DNA of 64,000 nucleotides from Dreissena polymorpha (Eukaryota; Mollusca; Bivalvia; Myida; Dreissenidae). The notes beneath the pieces were generated by a model that worked only from the letters and a program-made list of their open reading frames with translations, did not search any database and was not told the DNA's origin. The DNA lies in the NCBI RefSeq assembly GCF_020536995.1, contig NC_068366.1, positions 25,542,973 through 25,606,972 of the forward strand, given 5' to 3'. The number at the start of each line of letters is the position of its first letter. The first letter of the stretch is position 1. The translations under genes and the position numbers were made by a program. Shown here one piece after another: positions 58,680 through 64,000 of this stretch.

Positions 58680-58739
58680 CTACGTTGTTGCAATATTGTA
58701 TGATTATGTTGACTTGTGTGTGTTACATTTTTTGTATAT

Positions 58740-58766
58740 GTTGTAAATAAATTGTATCAATAAACT
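58740..58766 (+). terminator. Double polyadenylation signal
   Basis: Two AATAAA hexamers within 20 bases, about 65 bases after the stop of the 201-aa gene and just before the next ATG at 58789. Confidence 0.55.
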
Positions 58767-58788
58767 GTAAACATTTGTTGCCTTATCA

Positions 58789-59376
58789 ATGGATATCGAC
58801 GAGGTTTTGATTGTTGACGAAGACGAACAGTTAGCACAAAACACCTACTTGCTTTCACCCATGTACTCTAGACATCACCACGAATGCTCGCTATGCATTT
58901 TTCAATACATAACAGAATATGAAGAACCAATACGAATATTCGAAAGCAAGCTAGTAGAAATGAACTCAAAACTCGGGTGTGGAATTCAAACGTGTGTCAC
59001 AATGGTTCTCAATGAGTTCAAAGACGATGAACGCATGTCGTTGTTCAAAAAATTGACAACTAGCGAAATTACAAGCCATTTTGATTCAGTATTTGGCGAT
59101 CCTATTTGTGGATACAACCGACTTAAAGCTTACAATTTTTTCTCATTGTTTGACGAAAGTACAGTTAACAATTCCACATACATCAAGTTTATTTACGATA
59201 CATACAAACATTCGAGAAACACGTCACTATGTCCTTATTCGCTTCTAGGCGTTTATGTTTTTCTTGTCATGATCAACACTATAGGAGGTGATGCCCAGCT
59301 TAAGAAAAAACACGACTTTTTGTGGATGTTTAACTGTCTATGCAATCACAAATTACGGTTTGGAAAATTGAGATAA
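58789..59376 (+). CDS. Unplaced viral protein, 195 aa
   Basis: It starts MDIDEVLIVDEDEQL. The sequence is helical with a CGIQTCVTMVLNEFKDDERM region and a hydrophobic segment (SLLGVYVFLVMINTI, about 157-171) too short for a clear membrane span. It is acidic at the start, with a C-terminal FLWMFNCLCNHKLRFGKL. No family recognised. It is packed between polyadenylation signals of the gene before and the next frame. Confidence 0.5.
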   Translation: MDIDEVLIVDEDEQLAQNTYLLSPMYSRHHHECSLCIFQYITEYEEPIRIFESKLVEMNSKLGCGIQTCVTMVLNEFKDDERMSLFKKLTTSEITSHFDSVFGDPICGYNRLKAYNFFSLFDESTVNNSTYIKFIYDTYKHSRNTSLCPYSLLGVYVFLVMINTIGGDAQLKKKHDFLWMFNCLCNHKLRFGKLR

Positions 59377-59589
59377 AAATCTATTTAAGGATAGTTTTTT
59401 CTATAGAAACGCTAAACCCGCACACAACCAACAACCATGTCAACCATAAACATTAAAGATATTAATCGTGTCACTGACACCGAAGCCACTAATCGCTTGT
59501 TCACTAAACTGTAGTACGATATTGGTATTGAAATCTCTTCAAAGCTCATTCAGTCGCTTAAACAAAGCAAAGACAGGGTTGTATTTTAT

Positions 59590-60063
59590 GTGGGCAAAGA
59601 ACAAAAATCATACCCAGCAGCAATTGTGAAAATGTTCACTAACGTTAAGACAAATCATGTCAAGATTCAGCCGAAGTACAGTGTTCAAGAATTGATGAAC
59701 GTGTTTGAAATTCTCATGAACCTGTCTGAGTACCAATGTAACGGTCTCACGCTAGATTACTCGGATTGGCAGTCAATCTCTAGTCTGGTAAACATGATCG
59801 AACTCGCTGAGCACCTAGGCATGACAGAAGTGGTGATGTTTCTTAAACGCATTCCACAACTTCTTACATTTCACAACAAAACCGCGTATGATAACGAATT
59901 GTTAAGACGAGAAAACGAGTCTAAGGAAAACCAAAAACCAATGTCTGTCAACGAACCTAGCGAAAACGATGAAAAGCGGTCGAGAACTAGAAAGAGAAGC
60001 TTTACAAAAGTGTTCAGTCGTAGTTTGAGCCGAAAGCGCAGAGAAGAAAATGTTATGAACTAA
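59590..60063 (+). CDS. Unplaced viral frame, about 157 aa, start not settled
   Basis: The frame is open over this span; the 59590 codon is GTG, so the true start is unclear. The first ~100 residues (KSYPAAIVKMFTN; LVNMIELAEHLGMTEVVMFL) faintly recall a BTB/POZ-type fold, which is a guess. The C-terminal 45 residues are Arg/Lys/Ser-rich (KRSRTRKRSFTKVFSRSL), like a basic nucleic-acid-binding or nuclear-localisation tail. AATAAA follows at about 60,096. Confidence 0.4.
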   Translation: MGKEQKSYPAAIVKMFTNVKTNHVKIQPKYSVQELMNVFEILMNLSEYQCNGLTLDYSDWQSISSLVNMIELAEHLGMTEVVMFLKRIPQLLTFHNKTAYDNELLRRENESKENQKPMSVNEPSENDEKRSRTRKRSFTKVFSRSLSRKRREENVMN

Positions 60064-60216
60064 ATGTCGTATTTTGTTTGTTGTATGTTGAAAATAAAGA
60101 GCAAAAACAGTAAACACGCGTGTTTGTTTTCTTCACGCAGCAAGATAAAACCCAAAACGTCAATATACTTGCATCTTCTCTACCAAACTAACAACCAAAA
60201 CATAAAATGCATTTCA

Positions 60217-60224
60217 ACATTTTA
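60217..60224 (-). terminator. Polyadenylation signal for the RING gene
   Basis: The minus strand reads aataaaat about 60 bases past the RING gene stop. The plus-strand gene to the left has its own AATAAA at about 60,096, so the two transcripts converge with separate signals. Confidence 0.45.
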
Positions 60225-60280
60225 TTTGACGATACTATTCAAACAAATACACACACAAGCATGCACTAAAAGTCATAACA

Positions 60281-60649
60281 CTAATCAGTCCAATGAATCC
60301 GCTTCCAATCAAATATTTCAGATCTACAAACAGCGCATTTGTTCCCGTATATATGCATGTGCCAGCAACAGTGTACGCAGAAAAGGTGCATGCATGGTGC
60401 TACGGCAAAGGTTTTCTCTTCATTGCAGCAAATTATACAAGTACGCGAGTCTTTCACTGCTTGCTCTTTTTCCAGGTGAAGTTGAGCCATACGTTTTTTG
60501 CAGTCTTTGCAATCACAGCAACTATTTGCTTGAAAGCGTTCACGAAGTTCTTTCATAACCTGTATGCATTCTTTTCGTATTTTTCTAACAGAAAACCACC
60601 ATCGTAAGTCTTGAATACAGATAATCGCAAGCATTGTAACACCGATCAT
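60281..60649 (-). CDS. RING-finger protein with N-terminal membrane segment
   Basis: 122 residues from the ATG at 60649. A short hydrophobic start (MIGVTMLAIICI), a basic helical region with CCDCKDC (44-50), then a C3HC4 RING finger at C71, C74, C86, H88, C91, C94, C105 and C108 (CIICCNEEKT...APCMHLFC...CAVCRS). RING proteins are ubiquitin E3 ligases. The layout, with the RING at the C-terminus, recalls IAP-type RINGs and the small RING proteins of bivalve herpesviruses. A membrane-tethered ligase acting on host defence or death factors is inferred. Its ATG overlaps the stop of a 37-aa frame upstream. Confidence 0.75.
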   Translation of the reverse strand: MIGVTMLAIICIQDLRWWFSVRKIRKECIQVMKELRERFQANSCCDCKDCKKRMAQLHLEKEQAVKDSRTCIICCNEEKTFAVAPCMHLFCVHCCWHMHIYGNKCAVCRSEIFDWKRIHWTD

Positions 60650-60759
60650 GGCTTCTTGTTGTTGTCAAGTTTAGTCTTTTTGCGATCCCAAAAATCGGGG
60701 TTTCGTTCTTCGATGATGAATCGAATAAGCAAAATGCCAAGAAATAGAGTCGCGAACAT
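60646..60759 (-). CDS. Tiny membrane protein, 37 aa, overlapping the RING start
   Basis: The frame reads MFATLFLGILLIRFIIEERN and ends DNNKKP. One hydrophobic helix (residues 3-16) is followed by a charged tail. Its TGA overlaps the RING gene ATG in an ATGA arrangement. A TATAAAA box lies about 40 bases above its ATG, so one transcript may carry both frames. The function is unknown. It could also be only a leader that controls RING translation. Confidence 0.5.
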   Translation of the reverse strand: MFATLFLGILLIRFIIEERNPDFWDRKKTKLDNNKKP

Positions 60760-60796
60760 CAACAAATGAAATGAAGCTTACTTTTTATGCTGCGCT

Positions 60797-60803
60797 TTTA
60801 TAT
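60797..60803 (-). promoter_or_regulatory. TATA box for the 37-aa / RING transcript
   Basis: TATAAAA on the minus strand, 38 bases before the ATG at 60759. Confidence 0.5.
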
Positions 60804-60881
60804 GCAAATTTTGTAACGATCTATTTCACAAACCGTTTCACTTTGTCTGTAAACGTTGCCACATTGGTCACATTTTAGAAC

Positions 60882-61457
60882 ATGGAGAACGTTCAATGCA
60901 TATGCTTCAATGCTCGTTCGAAAACACCAGAGCAGAAACGTATACAGAAAAGAAAATGGAAAATCAAATCTCAATCTGCTGCGAATAAGTTGTGGGACAT
61001 CATATCAAAGCATATGAGCATAATATCCACAGAGGAGCCTAGGGTGAAATTGTTTCGCATGTCAAAATCTGAAACATTTGAACCATATGCATTTTTTTCT
61101 CCTGACTATGAACCTCAACCCGAGTTCGATTATCAGATCAAAATCACATGCTTTGGACTAACAGTTCATTTGAATGTGTATGTAAGATTGGGTGAAGATG
61201 ACGACGAGGACGACTTGATGCTTGTTATGGACAGACCAGAAGATACAAAACTATTTTTCAACATTTTTGACCGCGATGGTGTGGTTGAGAAGAACCACGG
61301 TTTGCTTAAAACCAATGGTTCTGATATGTGCAAAGTAATCATCGATATGATTGGTCTCAAAGACATTAACGATGAGAATGAATTATTCGAAAATTTGGCT
61401 TCGAACATATCGTTATCTATAGAAAGTGAAGTTGAATGTGAATGCGATACTGAATAA
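60882..61457 (+). CDS. Unplaced viral protein, 191 aa
   Basis: Begins MENVQCICFNARSKTPEQKR, with a basic start and a strongly acidic remainder (LGEDDDEDDLMLVMDRPEDT, about 103-122). No signal peptide or membrane helix. A beta-rich middle (YQIKITCFGLTVHLNVYVRL) is followed by helices. No family recognised. Its stop overlaps an AATAAA signal. It faces the Bcl-2-like gene tail to tail with a 38-base gap. Confidence 0.55.
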   Translation: MENVQCICFNARSKTPEQKRIQKRKWKIKSQSAANKLWDIISKHMSIISTEEPRVKLFRMSKSETFEPYAFFSPDYEPQPEFDYQIKITCFGLTVHLNVYVRLGEDDDEDDLMLVMDRPEDTKLFFNIFDRDGVVEKNHGLLKTNGSDMCKVIIDMIGLKDINDENELFENLASNISLSIESEVECECDTE

Positions 61458-61495
61458 AACAACTTAACACAAATTTGTCTGTTTCTACTTTTTAT
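61453..61495. terminator. Convergent polyadenylation signals
   Basis: On the plus strand AATAAA overlaps the stop of the 191-aa gene (near 61,454). On the minus strand AATAAA lies just past the stop of the Bcl-2-like gene (near 61,490). The two 3' ends therefore overlap within about 40 bases. Confidence 0.55.
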
Positions 61496-61912
61496 TCAAC
61501 AAACTCGCTTACAATACTGTACAAACGATGTCCATTTGCCAGGTTGATTTGCAACCCAGTCAGTAAGTCTATATTTACGGAACACGTCTTGAATCTTGAC
61601 CAGGTGGTAGAAGCCTTCAAGGTTGTATTTCGATAGTTCATTCACGACGGCCACAAACAAAACAAATGCAGTCACAAACACATCCCAGCTCAAACCACTG
61701 TTCAGCTTTTGTTCAAGCAATTCGGCGAAATAGTCTTCATCAAAACAAGCTATGGTCAGTTCATCTTTTGTAAGAACATGCATCGTAACAGTGCTATTTA
61801 CAAGCAAAATCACACATTCAACAATGTCACAAAGAGTGTCATTTGAGTCCTCAAACTGCTTGCATTCCAAGTAATTTGCTACCATCGCAGCCACAAACTC
61901 ACAGCTGAACAT
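61496..61912 (-). CDS. Bcl-2-like apoptosis regulator (viral Bcl-2)
   Basis: 138 residues, all helical in look. Residues 71-90 (NSGLSWDVFVTAFVLFVAVV) match the BH1 region of Bcl-2 proteins (NWGR.V.ff.f...), with the WGR here WDV. Residues 117-130 (TDWVANQPGKWTSF) match BH2 (tWI...GGW..F). The start (MFSCEFVAAMVANYLECKQF) matches the first helix. It has no C-terminal membrane anchor, and the size fits short viral Bcl-2 proteins. Such proteins bind BH3 ligands and stop mitochondrial cell death. A TATAAAA box lies 39 bases above the ATG. It is called by pattern only. Confidence 0.65.
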   Translation of the reverse strand: MFSCEFVAAMVANYLECKQFEDSNDTLCDIVECVILLVNSTVTMHVLTKDELTIACFDEDYFAELLEQKLNSGLSWDVFVTAFVLFVAVVNELSKYNLEGFYHLVKIQDVFRKYRLTDWVANQPGKWTSFVQYCKRVC

Positions 61913-61950
61913 TTTTTACGTTATGACAACTACTGACTTTGCGTGAATGG

Positions 61951-61957
61951 TTTTATA
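61951..61957 (-). promoter_or_regulatory. TATA box for the Bcl-2-like gene
   Basis: TATAAAA on the minus strand, 39 bases above the ATG at 61912. It lies just past the 3' end of the glycoprotein gene next door. Confidence 0.55.
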
Positions 61958-61963
61958 CTCGAG

Positions 61964-63007
61964 TTAGGCGCTTGTTATTTGAACTGTTGTAGTAGTTTGT
62001 AAACGTCTAGATTGAAATCCTTGCAACACATACGCAATAACTATAACTATAACCAAAGAAACAACCACAAATGTTAGTGCAATAAATAAGACCCAAAAGC
62101 TGTTTATTTTGGAATCATCGTCACTCGGTGAATCCAGTCCCATACCAGGAATTCTAATCTGACACAGAGTTCGTTTTGTTGTACAATCTTCATACGAAAT
62201 AGATTTTTCATTCACGTCGATATACAAGCACGTATTGTTCTCATCATATGACACTCGCGAATAGACTATCGCGTAATCGTTTAATTCGAGCGTTTCGTTC
62301 AGACTGTCAATTTTGAACATCAAATTTTGAGATATTGCATTCACCTTCGGGTCGTGCGTTCTGTTAATCAGATAGTCAAAAGCGTTTTGAAACTCTTCTT
62401 CTGTTTGCAGCACTGCTGGTAAGCACTGGCCATCTTCATTCACCACGAAACAAGTTTTAGGTGATGTGATCGACGCTGCTGCGTTTTCGTCAAATGAACA
62501 TGTCTTGTACGCACGCGGATTGAAAGGTGACACAGTCACAAACTCTCCTCGATCCGCTTTTAACAAGGCTACGTTAGCCGTTTCGCATGAAATGCCCAAA
62601 TATTTTCGTTTGAACAAATGAACGCATTGAGCAGGCCTATCTTTGTTGTTGAACAGCGCTATCTTGATAGAACCTTGGATGTTGTTTAAAATAAATTCGT
62701 TGCTTACTTGAGTGAAAACCGTTTTTAGATGAATGTTTTTATGTCCAAAAATGACCACATCGTATGCATTATAGTCGGTGCTGTTTACAGTTTTACGTAC
62801 ATTGACGTTCGTTGAAAACTGGTTTCCAACTTTGAACTGTTGCTCAATACTGATAAAGTAGCAAGATCCATCATATATTTTACCAATACTTTTAGTCGGA
62901 TCACACACATTGCAATAACAGTTTTGTAAACCGTAAGAAGAAACGCTTTGAACTGTTGTGTCTGCGCGGACAACAATGAAAAAACACAAAATGATAAACG
63001 CCCGCAT
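61964..63007 (-). CDS. Type I membrane glycoprotein, paralogue of the 754-aa glycoprotein
   Basis: 347 residues. Signal peptide MRAFIILCFFIVVRA, then a C-rich ectodomain beginning VQSVSSYGLQNCYCNVC, with a membrane helix near residues 305-330 and a short tail ending QITSA. The ectodomain aligns along its length with residues ~446-705 of the 754-aa protein: YGLQNCYC, GKIYDGSCYFI against GKVHNNRCYFI, QVSNEFIL against QVSNEVIL, and EDCTTKRTLCQI against EKCKHSPTICEV. A TATA box and the signal-peptide exon-like start are shared almost exactly with the 97-aa gene behind it. It is likely exposed on the virion or infected cell. Confidence 0.75.
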   Translation of the reverse strand: MRAFIILCFFIVVRADTTVQSVSSYGLQNCYCNVCDPTKSIGKIYDGSCYFISIEQQFKVGNQFSTNVNVRKTVNSTDYNAYDVVIFGHKNIHLKTVFTQVSNEFILNNIQGSIKIALFNNKDRPAQCVHLFKRKYLGISCETANVALLKADRGEFVTVSPFNPRAYKTCSFDENAAASITSPKTCFVVNEDGQCLPAVLQTEEEFQNAFDYLINRTHDPKVNAISQNLMFKIDSLNETLELNDYAIVYSRVSYDENNTCLYIDVNEKSISYEDCTTKRTLCQIRIPGMGLDSPSDDDSKINSFWVLFIALTFVVVSLVIVIVIAYVLQGFQSRRLQTTTTVQITSA

Positions 63008-63075
63008 GCTTGGCTCAGAACATCAAGAATGACAAGATCCGTTTGTTTAAGTGTGTTTTATATTTATTTTAGTTC
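62936..63075 (-). repeat. Direct repeat copy 1: promoter plus signal-peptide start
   Basis: About 140 bases nearly identical (about two differences) to 63298-63437, offset 362. Each copy holds the end of the upstream gene, a TATA box, the leader and the first ~20 codons of a gene. The duplicated module lets different ectodomains share one promoter and signal peptide. Confidence 0.85.
63056..63062 (-). promoter_or_regulatory. TATA box for the 347-aa glycoprotein gene
   Basis: TATAAAA on the minus strand about 50 bases above the ATG at 63007, inside the duplicated module. Confidence 0.5.
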
Positions 63076-63369
63076 TTATGATCTTTTTATTACGTACGAC
63101 ATAAATCCTATTATTCCAAAAACGATTGCAAACACGACTAGAATGCAAAACACAACGTCGACAGATCCTTTTTCGCCATGTTCGTTAGCCTTTGTGGTTG
63201 TTGAGCCATTGGTGGTGATATTACCACTCGTTATGTTATCGATTTCACTGTAGTTCTGTTGTGTGCTAGTTTTGTTTGCAACTCTCGATGTGGTTGTTGA
63301 AGAAACGCTTTGAACTGTTGTGTTTGCGCGGACAACAATGAAAAAACACAAAATGATAAACGCCCGCAT
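63076..63369 (-). CDS. Small mucin-like membrane protein, 97 aa
   Basis: It has the same signal peptide as the 347-aa glycoprotein (MRAFIILCFFIVVRA, then N/D TTVQSVSS). A short Thr/Ser/Asn-rich stalk with several N-glycosylation sites (NYSEIDNITSGNITTNGSTT) follows, then a membrane helix (about 71-92: VVFCILVVFAIVFGIIGFMS) and a short basic tail. Stalk and helix match the C-terminal part of the next gene. It looks like a chimera of a signal module and a stalk/anchor module. Role unknown; glycan shield or decoy is a guess. Confidence 0.65.
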   Translation of the reverse strand: MRAFIILCFFIVVRANTTVQSVSSTTTSRVANKTSTQQNYSEIDNITSGNITTNGSTTTKANEHGEKGSVDVVFCILVVFAIVFGIIGFMSYVIKRS

Positions 63370-63437
63370 GCTTGGCTCAGAACATCAAGAATGACAAGAT
63401 CCGTTTGTATAAGTGTGTTTTATATTTATTTTAGTTC
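63298..63437 (-). repeat. Direct repeat copy 2: promoter plus signal-peptide start
   Basis: Second copy of the 140-base module, serving the 97-aa gene. It contains a TATA box at 63418-63424. Near identity with copy 1 points to a recent duplication or gene conversion. Confidence 0.85.
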
Positions 63438-64000
63438 CTGTGTTTTTTTTATAACGTTATACACAAATCCTATAAGTCCAAGAACGATTGCAAACACGGC
63501 TAGAATGCAAAACACAACTTCGATTATAACAAGGACAGATCCTGTTTCGCTATTTTCGTTAGCCTTTGTGGTTGTTGAGCCATTATTTGTGATATTACCA
63601 CTCGTTATGTTATGGATTTTACTGTAGTTTTGTTGTGTGCTAGTTTCGTTTGCAACTATCGATGTGCCAAGATCGCTATTTTCTTCAACCTTTGTGGTTG
63701 TTGAACCATCGCTAAGGGCATTGACAACTGATGTGTTATGTTTTTTACTTAATGTTTTAGTGGTATTTTCGTGTGCAACTCTCAGTGTTGCTTGCGTGCT
63801 TTTTTTGTTAACCTTTGTGGTTGTCGAACCATTGTTGGGGATATAAGCAAGCGTTGTGTTTTCCATTTCGCTGTTTGTGTGTGTGTCAATTTCGTTTGAA
63901 ACTGTCGATGTAACGAAATCATTATCGCTACTGCGTTTTTCGATGTCTGCAACATGATTAGATGTATTGTCTGGTACCAAGAATCGCCATAGAGAATCAG
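63426..64000 (-). CDS. Mucin-like membrane protein, N-terminus beyond the window
   Basis: The frame stays open to the window edge, and the codon at 63980 is TTG, so the start lies outside. The visible ~190 residues are rich in Thr, Ser and Asn with many N-glycosylation sites. They hold three to four degenerate ~45-residue repeats marked by GSTTTKV or GSTTTKA. One membrane helix (VVFCILAVFAIVLGLIGFVY) and a tail ending KKTQELK finish it. Stalk, helix and the repeat next to it are paralogous to the 97-aa protein. Probably a heavily glycosylated surface protein. Confidence 0.65.
   Translation of the reverse strand, partial: DSLWRFLVPDNTSNHVADIEKRSSDNDFVTSTVSNEIDTHTNSEMENTTLAYIPNNGSTTTKVNKKSTQATLRVAHENTTKTLSKKHNTSVVNALSDGSTTTKVEENSDLGTSIVANETSTQQNYSKIHNITSGNITNNGSTTTKANENSETGSVLVIIEVVFCILAVFAIVLGLIGFVYNVIKKTQELK

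Larger units (their letters stand above)
53200..64000. mobile_element. Integrated copy of part of a large dsDNA virus or virus-like element (continues past the window)
   Basis: Fourteen intronless frames on both strands fill about 10.6 kb, after 53 kb of host repeats with no intact gene. Contents seen: BIR protein, two related type I glycoproteins, GIY-YIG protein, RING protein, Bcl-2-like protein, mucin-like membrane proteins and unplaced proteins. TATA-like boxes sit just above several starts and AATAAA signals follow several stops. No replication or capsid gene is in the window, so family is open: malacoherpesvirus-like, Polinton/adintovirus-like or new. It looks nearly whole here, with perhaps one break, hence probably young. 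The left border at about 53.2 kb is inferred from the change in coding density. Confidence 0.75.

Noticed and set aside
58223-58693. 156-codon minus-strand frame rich in Ser and Phe
   Set aside because: Mirror of the coiled-coil gene on the plus strand; low-complexity Ser/Phe text is typical of antisense to Glu/Lys codons.
60064-60558. 164-codon plus-strand frame starting right after the basic-tailed protein
   Set aside because: It runs over the RING gene in antisense and its Cys/Ser-rich text mirrors the RING codons; the RING frame has a clear domain.
53200-64000. Cluster of ordinary bivalve IAP, RING and Bcl-2 genes
   Set aside because: Such host genes are spliced and widely spaced, whereas these frames are intronless, packed on both strands and interleaved with signal-peptide glycoproteins.
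53200-64000. Firm assignment to Malacoherpesviridae
   Set aside because: BIR and RING genes fit, but no polymerase, terminase, capsid or helicase gene lies in the window, and the Bcl-2-like and GIY-YIG genes do not point to that family in particular.

Overview
The window looks like a stretch of bivalve mollusc genome, probably a heterodont clam or mussel. This rests on low overall GC, long (AC)n arrays and several repeat families of the kind common in clams: elements ending in 'tatgtcccc', units carrying 'cctttgacct', and copies ending 'ctatgacaatacctcggg'. The species cannot be named from the sequence. No intact host gene is visible.

Positions 1-53,200 are a repeat graveyard. At 2.4-8.1 kb lies a nearly complete minus-strand CR1-like LINE whose ORF1 carries a 2A peptide motif; it has one stop between ORF1 and the endonuclease and one frameshift. 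Two broken class A GPCR copies follow (8.8-10.9 kb), with a third at 38.8-40.1 kb. A decayed PIF/Harbinger DNA transposon (12.0-18.3 kb) holds nested MITEs and two tRNA-like SINE copies. Next is an 8.65-kb element with inverted ends (19.165-27.816 kb) sitting inside an (AC)n microsatellite. It carries a five-exon, broken gene for a zinc-finger / tyrosine-recombinase-like / Myb-like protein. The stretch 28-50 kb holds LINE tails, an old segmental duplication (28.2-35.4 kb against 42.2-44.4 kb), a hAT-like transposase remnant, small hairpin MITEs and short tandem duplications. The stretch 50.4-53.2 kb is almost empty.

From about 53.2 kb to the window end the character changes sharply. There are fourteen closely packed, intronless frames on both strands, separated by tens to a few hundred bases, several with TATA-like boxes just upstream. 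This is a copy of part of a large double-stranded DNA virus or virus-like element, continuing past the right edge. It carries a BIR (IAP-type) protein, a Bcl-2-like protein, a GIY-YIG nuclease-like protein, a RING protein with a membrane anchor, two related single-pass envelope-type glycoproteins, two mucin-like membrane proteins and several proteins I cannot place. No polymerase, capsid or packaging gene is in view, so the family is open. A malacoherpesvirus-like virus is one candidate because bivalve herpesviruses carry BIR and RING genes and many type I membrane proteins. A Polinton/adintovirus-type element or an undescribed lineage are alternatives. It looks nearly whole over the part seen, with perhaps one break, which suggests a young insertion.

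Together the viral genes suggest control of host cell death (BIR, Bcl-2-like, possibly RING) and a surface protein set that grows by duplicating and mixing signal peptide, ectodomain and membrane-anchor modules.
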